Of a stretch of 64,000 bases of DNA, positions 22,035 to 42,700 are shown piece by piece. The notes beneath the pieces are model-generated. The model did not search any database. It saw nothing but the letters and a program-made list of their open reading frames with translations, and was not told where the DNA came from. The stretch is from Edaphochlamys debaryana (taxonomy: Eukaryota; Chlorophyta; Chlorophyceae; Chlamydomonadales): NCBI GenBank assembly GCA_016858145.1, contig JAEHOE010000058.1, forward strand, positions 124,001 to 188,000, given 5' to 3'. Position 1 is the first letter of the stretch; each line of letters starts with the position of its first letter. A program made the position numbers and the translations under genes.

Positions 22035-24527
22035 CAATATGGTGTGAGGGATGGCTGCGAGAGGGGTGCTGGGGGCAATGTGGGGAGGGGCGGGCTGCAT
22101 GGTGAGTCAGGCTCTCGGTGCGTTTGTGTATGCACCGCTGGCAAGGGTGTCGGGTGCATGCAATGTCGTACATGCCGTACGTGGTGCTGTGTTGCGGAGG
22201 AAAGTTGGAACTGAGTTGCGCCTGCCTGCGCGCTCGCTCTGCGGTGCTTTGGCCTGGTGTCGCCCGCATCTAAATCGGTGGTTTCCCGGTCGACAGGCAC
22301 CGGGAGCCGAAGGGACCGATCGGTTGTCATAAAGCTTCTTGTTCATCTCGGGGCGACTGATGCATATGGTGACTGGGATGAGTGCGGGTGAGCCGTGCCT
22401 AGAGATTTTGCATGTGGTGAGGGCTGTGGTAGGACGCATGCAGATTACAGGCCTTGGTGTGTCCCAAACCCAGCAGGGCGCCAACAAAGTACCGGTAGTG
22501 TGTTGCCGGCTGGCAGCGCCAGCAGGTTCTGCACAGGTTCGGTTCAGTCGTTGGGGCCAGGAGTTGGTTTGTTGGCCGACTGTTGTATCATTAGCCGCAT
22601 GATGACAGGCACGGCGACTTGGCGGGGGTCAGGACAGGAGGCGTATACTGCCTGGGCGGCTGTGTCACATGTGCTGTACCGTACATTTAGTTCGGGGCTA
22701 CCAGGGTGGTTGCCTTGGCACGGATGGTACCCGAGCTGGCCTGAGTGGCGGGCAGGGCTGGAAGCCGCCCCGTTCCGCTGCTTAGTCGCTGGTTATATGG
22801 GCAATGCCAGCCGTCTGTTGCTGTGGGCTCCGCCCTGTGGATTATGCACAACCCGACCGGATTGGGGTGGGATCTCCGGCTCCCACCTTCCCCTGATGTG
22901 CCTCGTTCCCTACCTCGCTTTGGCTATGTTTCGCTGTCGTCCCTCGTTGCATGAAGTCTAGGGTGTGGCCCCGTAACTACAGTTGTTGCGCTTGGTGAAG
23001 CATCCTATAAAGCTGTGTTTGCCCTGTGTTACAACACCACGCCATACCGCCTGGGCTGACGAGGCCTGCAGGGGGGGCTTGTGTGTGAGCGGACGGCGCT
23101 GTGGCGGCGCTGGTGGGCGGGTTACGGCGGGCACTGTGGGCCGGCGCGCGGGCAGGCAATCCATGTAAGCACTGTCGATTGTGATATCCCACGCCACTGC
23201 AAGCAAGACACTGGATGACTGGAACGCTCTGGATGAATCCGTACGTGTCGACACCGATTCGTAAGTTGTACTGTGTGGTGAGACGTAACAACACCTAAGC
23301 CACGCGCGCCCCACTCTTGCGGCTCTGCAACGTGATTGCCTCTGCGCCCGTACAGCCGCTTTCTCTTGGAAGCATGCAAGGTAGGGGCATGGGCCGCCGC
23401 CTGTCACCTCCATCTCCAACACTTAAATCACCACCACCACCTCCAAAGCAGCGTGCTCGCCTGAGAGGACGGTGTCCTCCCTGCTTGTGTAAGATACGTG
23501 AGGAGGCCTCTCGCACTCGACGCCTCTCTCCTGCCAAGTCACATAGGCGACAGTGCAGCGGCTGCAATGCCGAGGTCCCAACCACATGTGGGCTCCTCAG
23601 CTGGCCCGTGGCCCCCCACCGCCTCAGCCCCAGTAGCTGTCACCCCCGGTCAGGTCCGCCACCTCCGCTGCCACACCGGTCAGGTCCGCCACCTCGGCGC
23701 CGCCCGCTTCCTCGCCAGCTTGGCCGTGAGGGCCTTACGGACGAAACTGTCCACCCTCGGGCAATCCACCTCATATGCGCTCGAGCAATCCAGCCCATTG
23801 CCCTCCAGCAATCCGCCACACACGGGGCTCTATATCTTTGCCGGCTCACTACGCAAAGCCCTCGCAACCCGCACAACGAAGCACACCACCACAAGCTCAC
23901 GAACACATGCATATGCCCAGGTGTGTCAACCTCTCGCCAACACGGACCTCCATGACATAGGCTCCGGGCGCTGGGAAAGACACATAAACTTCTTATGCAG
24001 GCAGTTCACGGCGCCCTGCAGTGCCTGCACAAACAGATGAACGCTTCATCACCTCACGCAGTGATAGCAGAAACCTGTCGTCCTAGCAGTCTCATACATT
24101 CAGCAGGGTTCAAGAAGACCTACGCAACATTCAACAGGATGATCTGGCCCAGCTCGGATGGCAGGGCGCTGGGACTCGGCCTTCGTGTGGCCGCCCCCGC
24201 CCTTCCTGCCGTGACAGGGCAGGCAAAACCAGAAGCCGCCGCTCGACTGCATCCCCATGACTCTTGACAAAGGAAACAGTGAGAGATTGCGGTGCTAATT
24301 GCCGACATGAAACGATAAACGTGCTGGAATCTGCGCAGTGCGGGCCGGAGTAACCCCCTGACGCTTCCGTGCCATCTGCCAAGCCGCACCCGGCCAAGCC
24401 CTCCTTCAGCAAGCCAACGTGCCATGCAAAGCAGAAAGCATAAGTACTCAAACCAAGCAGCGGCTTGGCTAACAACAGACAGCAGGAATGGATGCGTGTG
24501 GACGCCCGACCCGGCGCGCCCAGCTCG
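22035..24527. other. Intergenic region between convergent genes, no gene recognised
   Basis: About 2.5 kb between the 3' ends of FBPase (+) and kinase copy B (-). The longest open frame (22395-22961, +) has no domain, no splice partner and ordinary shadow-frame composition. A direct repeat containing GGTCAGGTCCGCCACCTC lies near 23649-23695. No transposon ends were recognised. Confidence 0.5.
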
Positions 24528-27500
24528 TCAAGCTCCTGGCACGTACGGCCGGCCGTGCTCCAGCTCCTCCAGAGCCAGCATGAGGCCCTTGGCAAGCTCC
24601 TCGGCCGCGGGCCGTCTGGAACAAACACACGGCAGGGAGGCATGCAACTGATGCGGAGCGGTCCCGGTAGCGTAACCCGGGGCCAGACACCAGCCCGCCG
24701 AGCACATATCCCTACCCCCACTCCGAACCCAGGCGACACCTTCGTAGCCCAAGCGCCCCGACTGCCCCCGCACCTGTACGGATCCGTCTCCCAGCAGCAG
24801 TTGATGAGGTGGCGCAGGCGCTGCGGGCAGCGCTCCTGCGGCAGTCGGTGCAGCGGCGGCCGCATGTGCTTCATGCCCACCGCCACGGCCACCTGCACCA
24901 GCGTCAGGCCCTGCCAGGGCGGCTGCCCGGCCAGCATCTCCCACAGGATGACGCCCAGGGCGTACATGTCCTGGGGCAGGGGAAGGGGAAAGGTTTTCTG
25001 CCATGTGGGGGGTCAGGGTACAGGTTGGTTGGTTGGAGGGGTCTGCCGAGCGCCGCTGATGCCCATGTGGGCACCGAGGACCCCCGGTCGGCTCACCACG
25101 TGGTGTGTGACCACGTGGTTGTAGGGGCTGAGGGTCTCAGGGCTCATGTAGGCGGCCTGCGAGCGGGAAGGGCCGGAGGGACGGGGAAAACTGCATGAAG
25201 CCGGGACGTGGCAAGCCAATACGCCGTCTGCTTTTGTTTTGGGCCTCGACTGGTCCGCCACAGGCTGCAATCCCTTGGCCAACGCACCGTGCCTGCATCC
25301 GCATGCCGGGTCGCCCGAATGGTGCTTTGCAGCCTGGAGAGCCCAAAGTCCTGAGGGCACGCGGGGGAAAGGGGACCAGTCAGCAAACGGTTCTGGGGTC
25401 CTCACCACGCTGTGATCACGGCATACACAGGTACTGTGCGGCACTCCAGTCCCAGCCCCAGCCCCCGCTCACCCCGAGCTTGACCGCGGGCGTGGGGCTG
25501 TCGGCCTTGCTGAGCAGGATGTTGCCGGGCTTGAGGTCACAGTGGATGACCTGCGGGAGGGAGGCGGGGCTGGACGTCAGAGGGAGTCGGCCCAAGCGAC
25601 AGCCCTCCCGCACCCTCAGTCCCGCGCCTCCCACGCACCGTCGGGTGCATGTAGCTCAGCGCCTGAGCCACCTGCAGCACAATGTGCACCACCTGCAAGA
25701 GAGAGGACCAAGGAGTGACGCGTTGCACCACACAGCTGACCACCATCCCTGCCTGTGCACCCCACGCCCCCAGCCACTGCTCCCCACCTTGGGCAGCGGC
25801 ATCAGCTCCCTCGGCCCTCCACCCCCGGGCCCGCTGCCGTACAGCAGTCGGTCCAGGGAGGTGTCCATGAGCTCGAGCACCAGGCACATGCGGGGGGGCC
25901 TGGGGGCGGGGGGATGGGGATGTAAGGTACGGGCTTGGGCACGAGCAACCTACCTGCACCCCCGCGCCAGGCCTCTACCACATGACCCTCCGCCCCTGCC
26001 CCCCTCCCCCCTCCCGTCGCTCACTGCAGGCTGGCCGCCAGCAGCCGCACGATGTTGGGGTGGCGCATGCGGGCCATGACCTCCACCTCGGACAGGAAGC
26101 TGCGGCACAGGGCCAGCTCGAACGCAGCGGGCGGACCGGGGGCACCAGCGCCAGCGGCGGCAGGAGCCGGGCCCGCCGCCCCCGCCCCTGCCGCTGGCGC
26201 CTCCTCCTCCGCTGCTGCTGCCGTGGGCTGGGCGGCCGGGAGGCCAGGGAGCGACACGGCAGCTTCGGCCAAGCCTGCGCCCGCGCCTCCCTCCTTTACG
26301 GCCACTGACGAGTCGATCCGTACGGACGGCAGGGGCGCCGAGGGACCCACGCCCCGTGCCAGCGCGGGGCCGGGACGCTTCGCGCCGCCCCCCGTGTTTG
26401 CTGCCGCACCTGTACCCATGCCCCCACCCAAGAACCCAGCGGCGCCGGCTGCCGCTACCCCAGCGCTTGCGGACGCGTCTACAACCACAGCCGCTTGAGA
26501 GTCCCCGAAGAGGTGGAGCACGCTCACATACACGGACGTCGCGTCTGTGGCCCCCGAAGCCACCTCGGCCGCGCGCGTACTGGGCGTGCTGAGCCCAGCT
26601 CCTGACGAGGCCGGGCCCAACAGCATGGACCCATGAGGCGCGTGGTCCAGTGGGGGCAGCCAGCCCGCCGCTGTCGCCGCATCCCCTAGTCCGGCCGCAA
26701 AGCCCCGCGCACCGCCCAACGCTCCGATTTTAGCTTCAGCTGCCGCTGCCACCATGGCCGCCGCTTCCTCCGGACAGAGGGGCTCCAAAGTCGCCAGCAG
26801 CGGCGCCATGGGCAGCACAAACTGCGCCGCCCCGGCCGGCCCCGCGGCTGCACCGGCCCCCGCGGCTCCATCAAGTGCCGCCGGCGCGGGCACGCCAGGC
26901 GCCCCCGCCGGCTGCTGCCCCGCCGCCGCCGCCGCTGCTGCCGCCGACAAGTGTGCCTCGGCCTCGACGATCAGCCCCACGTCGAACAGCTTGACCGCCA
27001 CCCTCCGTCCGCCCCACGTGCCCAGCTGCACGCGGCCAAACGTGCCCTTGCCCAGGATCTGGGGCAGCAGAGTCACCTCCCCGGCCTCGCCCGGGGCCTC
27101 ATCCGCGCCGGCCCCGGGCCCCGCTTGCCCCGGCTCCGTCGCTCCCTCGACCACACCCCTGCCCGTGACCCTGCCGCTGCCGGTGCCGCTGCCGGCGACG
27201 CTGCCAGAGGCTGCGCCGCCGCTGCCTCCCACGCCGCCGGCTTCCAGGGGCCCAGTGCTGCCGGTCCCCGTGTGCAGGGCGAGGGGCCCCGAGGCGCTGC
27301 CGGCGCGGCCTAAGCCCATGCGCACGCTCAGCACGGCGTCCAGTCGCATGGGCGTGCGCTTAGTCACCACGTCGTCTGCACGTGGTCACCGTCGCCGTGT
27401 TTCGGGGGGCAGTTTGGGGCAGGGGAGGGAGGGTGTTAGAGCTGGGCAGGAGGGAGGGAGCAGAGGGACCAGGGTATGCGTGCCGGAGCCGCAGGGCCGC

Positions 27501-30113
27501 TGGCAGCCTCGCGCTCCCTGCCGCATGCGAGGCCGGGAGACCCGCCGCGCCCCGCTTCACCGCCCGTGGACAAGGCCGAGTCCCGCTGGTGGGGACCCGA
27601 GGTGAGGGCCGCGGAGGTGATGGAGGCGGGCGTGTCGAAGGTGCTCTGTCGCTCAACGACAGGTGCGTCGGACTTGTCACTCAGCTTCTGTGGAGAAGGT
27701 TTCAGGCAGGTAGGGGGCCCCAGGCAGGCAGGGGGTGAGGCTCTGGGCGGAGAAGCGTTTCCTGCAGCAGAGGTTCCGGTGCGGCAAAGGCGTAGCGGGG
27801 AGCGTGCTGCACAGCCGAGCTGCACGGAGAGCGACCCGGGCCCAAGCGTAAGATCCTCACGCCACAGTGCTAGCTAGCGGCAGCCCTCGCGTCCATGCTT
27901 TGCGCGGCTGGCTTCCCACCTTGTAGTGCGGCTCGCTGTGCGGGTTGCTGCGCCCCACCCCCGAGCCGCAGGGCGCTCCTTCGCTGAGGCCGTGGCCGGT
28001 CGCGTCGCTGCCCCGGGAGGGGGGCGCCGTGGGCAGCCCCGACGACACGTTACTGCGGGGATGGCCCCGTACACGAAGGCCGAGATGTCAACAAAATGAT
28101 GTGAGTACGGAGGGGCTGGAGCGGGCTTATCACGTGTGTGTGCACGTGCGGGGTGAGGGGGACCACGAGGTGTGAGGGGGCGGAGGGGAGCGAGGTGTGC
28201 GCCCGCACCTGGCGGAGCAAGACTTGAGCAGCGCGTGCTGCCCGGGCGGGGCGCGGGCTTCGGCACGCCGCCGGCGCCGCAGCACCAGCAGCCAGGCCAG
28301 CGTGCCAAGCAGGCACAGGCCCGCCACGCCTGCGGTCCACAGACACACCGCACATGGCCCGTGATTGAAACGGCATTCGCAATTCTCGGCCGGAGCGGAG
28401 CTATCCATGCAACCGCCGACGTCTGGCAGCTCGGGTTCTTAGCTCGGGCATCGTTCCTACCTCCCAGTACGCCGCCCAGAATCGCGCCCAGGGGAGCCGA
28501 GCTGTCGTCGTCAGGCGCGGACTGCAGCCCCGGCGCTGAGGGCGGCGGCGGCACCAGCGGCGGGGAGGGCGGCGGCGGGCTGGCGGCGGGGGCCGCTGCG
28601 GTGCCGTTCCGCGGGAAGAGGGAGTAGAAGCAGCCCAGCGAGCTCAGGCGAGCCACGCAGTCGGCGTCGAGGATCATGGTGCACTGTGGTCAAGGCGGGG
28701 GGGGAGGCCGTGGGCGGAAAGTGCGATGGCAGGTTACGGGGCACGTTCCCCACCCGGCTGTTACCACTCTACGGCAGTGGCTTGCTTCCGCCTCCATCGT
28801 GTGCTGCTGCTCTCTAGGACCGTGCTGCATGGGCCCCAAGGAGTCCACCCCGAGCTCACCCGTATCTCTGTGTTCTCCATTTCCAGCCAGTAGCCCGCAA
28901 GGACCGGTTTGTCTGCGCGGACGATGGGAGACGGGAAGAAGCAAGCATCAAGGTCGACCCCGGCGCCCCTCGCGTCCCGGACTCCTCGCCCCCACCCCCG
29001 GCCCTCGCCACCTGACCCCCGGGCCCTTCCCTCCCCCAGTTGCCCAGGGCCACACGCTCACCCACTGCATCCAGCACCGTCCCGTACGCCACGATCTCCT
29101 CATACAGGGAGACCTGGGGGGCGCATGTAGTGGCCAGGGAGGCCCCGGGGGAGCCGGGCGGCAGGCAGCCCGCCTGCGAGGCGTTGGGCGTGTAGCGTTG
29201 CTGCCCCGGGGCCCCGATGGGTCGGACCGACTGCAGGGCCAGTGCGTCCAGCAGGCGGGGAGCCAGGCAGGCGCCTGCGGGGGTTTGGCACGATTGAGGG
29301 GAAAGCGGAAGCGGCGGGTGTGGGTGTGGGCGTGGATGTGGGTGTGGGGCTGTGGGTGGGGGTGGGGATGGCAAGGGGTGGGGTGGGGATGTGGAGGGGG
29401 GACTCAGGTGAGATGCGGTGGCGAAGGGGTGTGCGCCCGAGGCCATGCCCGGACCGTGCTAAGGAGCTCAGCCTGCCCACAAGAACCCTGCACCGGTAGC
29501 CCGCCTCACGGTTGATCATGACCAGGTCGACCGCCCGCATGCGGCCCCAGGCAGGGGCAGGGGCGGCGGGGGAAGGCACGGGGCCGGTTGCGAGGAAGTC
29601 GATGCCCGGCGCCTGGAACACCGGACCCTTGCGGTACTGCGTGAGCACGACGCGGCTCAGCGTCATGGTCACGCCGGGGCGCAGCAGCAGCTGCAGGGAG
29701 GGGCGTAGTGGGGGTGAGGATGGGGAAAGGTGGAGCTAGCTGAGCGCGCAGGTAGGGTAGGGCGGATCGCTTTAAGGCCGATTGCCCCGTATTCCAACCC
29801 CATCGCCTGCCTTGGAAGAGGTAAAGCCCATATCGAGGACCGGCCACTGCGCGCGGTCGGCGTAGGCACCGGCCATGGACAAGTTGGACGTCCGCGTGGT
29901 GGGCACTGGGTCGCCCCAGGCCTGATCAGAGAGGGTCACATCCGCCGCGATAACGGCCGAGAGGATGGAGTTGTCCCGAAAGACTTGCACCAGGTCCCTC
30001 CCGCTGGAAATTATGACCGTCCCAGGTCCAAGCTCCACAGAGTCTGCGTATGCTAAGACGAGTAAGCGAGCCAGCAGCAAGGCTGCGGTAGGCCCCGTTG
30101 TGCGCCGGGTCAT
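24528..30113 (-). CDS. Receptor-like protein kinase, copy B of an inverted pair
   Basis: Sixteen exons in gene order: 30113-29811, 29690-29510, 29274-29062, 28912-28860, 28683-28461, 28329-28209, 28052-27920, 27687-27561, 27375-26025, 25899-25788, 25692-25639, 25550-25473, 25350-25288, 25156-25097, 24970-24774, 24615-24528; 1,118 residues. Start MTRRTTGPTAALLLARL is a clean signal peptide. Then come the ectodomain, a membrane segment (LCLLGTLAWLLVL), a juxtamembrane stretch and the kinase (GKGTFGRV, VAVKLF, HCDLKPGN, DFGLS, MSPET, WEMLAGQPPW). The beta-3/alpha-C insert is about 285 residues, unlike copy A. Exon lengths match copy A through most of the gene. Copy B lacks the intron between A's exons 2 and 3 and has extra introns at 28913-29061 and 24616-24773. 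The first intron most simply uses a GC donor (AAG|GCAGGC); a GT donor nearby would add four residues. Confidence 0.8.
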
Positions 30114-31298
30114 GGCCACATTCACGGGTGTGTTAGCTTGGACAGGCAGTGAGAACCATTTGAAGTGAGTACGTGAATTATGCTCCGTTACTCTGAGACA
30201 GGCTGGCCTGAAGCAGGAGTTCCCCTTAGGATCAAGTCAAAACGGTGACGAAACCAGTCATGCGGTGCAAGGCTCCAGCGCCTGCGGCCGGCATAAGGCC
30301 CATCGGCTCGATGTACACGCCTGCGCGCACAGTTTCGACGCAGGTGTAGTCGTGTCAGGGCGCCAACGACCATCTCCGGGACGGACCTGGAGTCCTGGGA
30401 GCAGCTCGACCGGGAGGCTGGCCCCCGGGAGGTAAGGTCAGCGGCAACCAGGGCGGTGAGCTAGTGACCAGTCATGCCCCTTGTGGATTCATCTGGGGCC
30501 TCTGCAGACTGAGACAGCTGCGTGGTAGCTGTGGCAGGGAGGAGAGGCATGGAGGAGCGGTGTGCTCAGGGGTTGGGGGTGCTGCGACCTCGAGAGGGAT
30601 GGTACGCCGGGGCCCAGCGCCCTGAGGGGCAAGCGCTCTTCCTACAGTGTGTCGGTCCCACAAATCATTTCCGGCACTTGCTGCACCATCGCCTCAGTCC
30701 CAGGTCAGGGCGAGAGGTCAGGGGGTAGCCCGCCCCTCCCCGGCATTCCGCGCTCACTGACCCGTGGCCCCCTACCGCACGCGTTTGCGCGTACCGCCGC
30801 TTCAAACACCGCCAACCACACCGCCCCCTGCTCCTCCAAACATCATCCGTCGGATGCACCGTACACACAGTCCGATGGGTCCTCGAGTGAGCCCGCGTCC
30901 CTGTCCGCCCCTATCTGTCACCAACCCACGGGCGCCTCGCCCCAGCGGCCCGCACTCGAGCGTCTTGTCTGCGCCACCCCTGCCCGCATCGGCGGTACCG
31001 TCACTGGCGGCTTCCTTTTGCCCCTTGGCGTGGTCCCAAGCCTCTCTGTCCCCAGTAAAACCTTCCTTGGCCCTCAAGGCCAGCGAGCCTCCATCCAGCC
31101 GCATCTAACACAGGCCGCAACTGCCGTCATGTTCGCCCGTGCCGCCTCAACACACCGTCCTGCCGTCCTGTCCCGTATCCCGTACATCTGGCGTCCGACC
31201 GTCTTGGCTGAGGGTCCAACACGCCCCCTTTCCCGGCCGCCTCCTCCGGCGCCGGACCGGTCCGCACCCCTCCCCACCGTACCACGCCAGCCCCCCGC
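30114..31298. other. Intergenic region: 5' side of kinase B, 3' side of MCM2
   Basis: About 1.2 kb. It must hold the kinase B promoter and the MCM2 3' UTR, both on the minus strand. I found no TGTAA on that strand. The + frame 30562-31314 is Pro/Ser/Thr-rich with no domain and is rejected as a gene. Confidence 0.5.
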
Positions 31299-38460
<7,162 letters not shown>

Positions 38461-39751
38461 GGTGCCGAGGGGACTTTCGCGCCTCTGCTCTTAAACTTCC
38501 GCGCGAGCTGGTGCAGGGATAAGTCCACCCGGTTTGACTAACAAGCAGCAGTCACTATGTGTATATGGTCAATGGCTTGGTCGGGGAGCTCCGCAGCGCT
38601 GGAGCCCTTGCCAAGCTTTCGCGCCCAAAGTGCCGACTGCCGTACGGCAATTTCTCGCGCTGGCTGAAGAGTCCGCTTCTACATTATGCTCCCGTATGCT
38701 ATAGAATTGCGCTGCAATTACCTCAACCCGCCTCTGTCCGCCTCAATCCGGCTCCCTCCGCGTGTGCAGTCCCGCCCTCTAGCCCCCTCAACCCGCGAGC
38801 AAGTTGCGCTCCGCCTGCAGCCCAGCAAGGGGAGGTTGCCTTCACCCCTGGCGGCCGCTCCACGCCCTCCCCAGCCTGCGGCTGTCGCCTGACCCCCCTC
38901 AGCCCAATGACCCTGGGCAGCTCGATGCACCGAGCCGCTGATGGTTCAGGCTGCCTTACAAGTTGGCACGTGCGTGACGATGGTGACGGTAGGACCACAA
39001 GACAGGAGTCTTCGCAGCGACTTGGCGCACCGTCGCCTCCGTCGGCGCCGATGGCATGCAGAGTCCACGGTGCACAGGCGGGGCGCTGAGGCGTGCCCGT
39101 CCTAAAGCTGCCCTCAAGCCCTTGGGGCGTAGCGCTTCAAGGTGAGGACAGGGTGAAGAGCCTTCCACCTTGTCTGCCCAAGAGAAGCGGACCGCTCCAG
39201 TCGTTCGACTCGTTACAGCCTAGCTACACATCCCAGCCCCGCGTGATGGGCGGCCCGCCCCTGCGGGCCCACGTCCGCCATACCCCAGCACGCTACCAGA
39301 CTTCCGCACTCGTTCCCCTGCAACCTGTGCTATGTTGTCAAGCCTCGTCGCTAACGGCCCTCCGCCAGCCCCTGGCGGGGAAGCAAGGACCGCTGCCCCA
39401 CACGGCCTTAGCCACGCAAAGCAGGCGTGCCCTGCTTCCCCGGAGCCCCGCGCATCCGCCACGACCGTGCCGCCATAACGACCCGCCGCGACGACTAACG
39501 GGCTCCCCTCTACCCTTCTCATCCCTACCCGCATCCAGGCTCCTTCGACCAGCTCCCACACCCGCAGTAAGCCTTCCGCACGCGGACTCTGCCGCGCACC
39601 ATAGCCCTTCGCCCGGCAGCCACGTCCGCAAGCCGACAAGCGGCCTGCGCCGCCCGCCTGGAACAGCAGCGCCGGAGACGCGGCTTCAAAGGCGCCGCCG
39701 CTGCCGGGTGCCGGTGCGTCAGACCGCCACCGCCGCTGCAGCGGTGCGCTC
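38461..39751. other. Intergenic region upstream of MCM2, downstream of the ASA-like gene
   Basis: About 1.3 kb with no recognisable coding exon. Minus-strand TGTAA signals at 39213-39217 and 38956-38960 could end the ASA-like transcript. The MCM2 promoter should lie just right of 38461, where the sequence becomes less GC-rich. No TATA box is obvious. Confidence 0.5.
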
Positions 39752-42700
39752 CTACTTCATGGGGCGCATGCCGGCGGGCGAGTACTGCTTGGGCACCAGG
39801 GCGTCGCGGAAGACGTACATCTGGTACGACGACGGCCCGTGCGTGTGGTGCCCGTACCTGCGGCAGTACACGCCAGCCGGGGGCCAAGCAACGTGTCAGC
39901 CAGAGCCTTCCGCCGCAGAGCACCGCTGAAGCACTCCGCCCAGCCCCTCACCCCCGGTCCGGTCACCAGCTCAATCCCACCCGCAAGCCCGCCCATTTCT
40001 AGACCATTCAATCACCCTGACCCGGTCCTCAGCTCCCACCCCGCCACCCCCACGCACCAGTGCACCGAGTCCACGTCGTCTCCCTCCTTAAACACGCGCA
40101 GCTCGCCGCCCGCCGCGTCCTCCACCAGCGCCTGGTACTTGGCCACCTCGGCCGCCTCGTCGCCGCTGAGGGACGACTTCTTGGCGGCGTACAGCAGCGC
40201 GTCTGGGGAGCAGGCGGGTGGGGGAGGGAGGGAGCGGGTTGGGTTGGGTTGGGGGGTTGCAGAGCATTGAGAGAGAGAGCGACAATGGGGCAGAGTGAAA
40301 GGCCGTGCCTCGGCGGCCCGCTGCCCGGCCCCGTCCCAGCCCTGCTGCTTCCAGGTCGCATCCCTCCGCCCCCCCCCCCCCGGTCCACCCACCGGCCTGC
40401 TCGGGCCAGAACTGGAAGGCGTGGAAGGCGCGCAGGGCCTTGAGGGCCACGGCCTTGCGGTCCTCCTCGCTCAGGGCGTCCAGGGCGGCCTCGTTGAAGC
40501 CCCTGGGAGGAAGGGAGAGGGAAAGGGGCGGGGGCAGCGAGCCCGTCAGCGGCCAGCGCAGACCCGTGTGGGCAGCAGGGAGGGCTCGCGTGCGATGCCG
40601 GATGCTTGCGTGTCGTGCATATGCTGGGCTGCTCCGTACAGATGGAGCTGGAGCTGTGCAGGCTGGTATCGTGATCGCTTCCAGCTCTTCCTCAGCGCGG
40701 AGCCGCACACGCCCGCCGGCCGCGTGTAGCAGCACCGCGCCGAGGAATAGCTGCAACTGACCACCCCGGCTGCTGCCGACTTGCGGGCTCCGCCCCAAGC
40801 CAGGGCTGTGCCCAGGCGCACCGGCCCAGCACCGGGTCAGCCCGATGCCCGCACGACTCGCAGCCAGCCGCCCCACCGGCCGGGGCCAGCCAGGCGCTGC
40901 CCGGCTTTCGCCCCCCCCCCCGCGTCACGTTGACGGGGGTCCCAGCCCCCGGCCTGCCAGGCTGCCTCCCTGAGAGAGGGCAGCGGGCAGCGGAGCGCCA
41001 GGGAACAGGCCCACGGGGCCCAGCGGCCCCCACGCCTGAGCACCGCAGACGCTGCCGACCACCAGCCGCGCCCCTTTGCTCTCCCGCAGCAGCCTCCAGC
41101 CGGCAAGCGGCTCCCTCCTCAATGGCAACGCCGCGCGACACAACCCACAGCAGGGCTCCGCCCGAGCTTCCCACTCCGGCTGTCCAGGCAGCAGCCCAAA
41201 CTGCCACAGCCGTGGGAGGGCGGCAAGCCAGGGCCGGCGCCGTTTGGCCGTGCTCCCGCCGCACTGCCCGTCAGCAGCAGCCCCCGGAAGCGGCAGCCCC
41301 TGGCATTGTGCCAGATAGAGCCCCTCAGCAGGGGCCGCGGGGCTGATGCCCAGCGGGGCCTCCGCCCGCTGCAGCGCTTCAAGGCCCCCGACCCTTCCCC
41401 GCGCCAGGCAGCATGCGCCTCCGGCGCTTCGAGCGGCGGGGAGCCTGGTGGCTGCCAGGAGCCCCCATGCCGCCCCCGGCCTCTCCACCGCTGTGCAGCC
41501 CGGCGTTTGGCCCGCTGCCGCAGCTGCTCGCCCGCCAGAGGGCTGCTCTGCTGCGCCGCCGCTCCACGCCAGCCTCAGGTGCTGAGTCCAGTCCTCCGCT
41601 CCGGCCGCTGCTCCAGCGCCTGGCTTCCTGCCGCTCACAGTGCCATGCTCCATGCACGCGCTTGCCATGAGCAGGGCTATGTCACGTGCTTAAACAGGGG
41701 ACGACGACAGAACATGCATTTGCGCCCTCTCCCGCCCCCTCAACCCTCCAGAACCCCAGCTGGCACCTGCACCGAAACCCCGGGCAACGCAAACCACGAC
41801 GACGCAACCCCTAGCGCCGCCCGCACCTGGCCAGGGCAGTGAAGAAGTCGCCGCGCTCGTGGTCGTACTTGGCGTACACCGCGAAGGCGCTCGCGAGCTG
41901 CTTGGGGCAGCTCTTGATCGGGGCCAGGTAGTGGTTGCAGTAGGTGATGGAGTCGGCGATGTCGTCGAAAGCGACCTGGTTGTAGAAGCCGTACTCGAGG
42001 AATGCCGAGAGGATGGGCAGCAGCTGCTCCGTCTCGTACTTGGTGAAGTTGGCCGAGATGTTGGCCGCGATGCCGGCGTACAGGTCCTTGTCGTAGTAGC
42101 CCACCCTGGTGGAGGGGAAACAGGGGGAAGGTGAGGGGGCGGGGAGCGGTCGGCCCCGCGTGCAGCGTGCCCGAGCGGGGGGGGGGGAGGGAGTGCGGGA
42201 GGCACACCCCGTCCCCAGCGCCCCCAGCGCCTCAACCACCGGGAGCGCCGCAATGGCAATGGGCCCTCACGAGGACCCCGCTCGGGAGCCCGCTGCCGAA
42301 CCAGACTGCCGCGGGCGAGAGCGGCAAGGCATGCTCACTTGTGGAACGCCACGATCAGATCAGTGACCTGAGCGGGGCTCAGAGTCGGCAGCTTCGCCTT
42401 AGCAGCGTCCGCGAACTTCTTGTAGCCCGCCAGGTTGCTGTAGCCCCCAATGCTCAGCCACTTCGCCCAGAACACGACGTCGGTCTCCTCGACCTTCATG
42501 TAGTCCTCGCTGACAATGGCCTGCAATGCAGAAGCTAGGTGAGGGACGCATGCACGGGGTCGGGGTGCCGATTGCACTGTTCCGTGATGTCTCGCTCACC
42601 TTCTCCGCAAAGGAGGTAACCAGGTCCTTCACGTAACCCGAGGTGGCAGCCCCCGCGACGGCCTTGCCGGTCAGCTCGAGCGCGGTGCCCACCACCTGGC

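Noticed and set aside
22395..22961. 188-residue open frame on +
   Set aside because: Composition and lack of motifs suggest chance; the FBPase poly(A) signal already ends the previous gene.
40925..41668. 247-residue open frame on - inside the ASA-like intron
   Set aside because: Open because of GC richness. The flanking exons splice over it in phase. Kept only as a note on the long intron.
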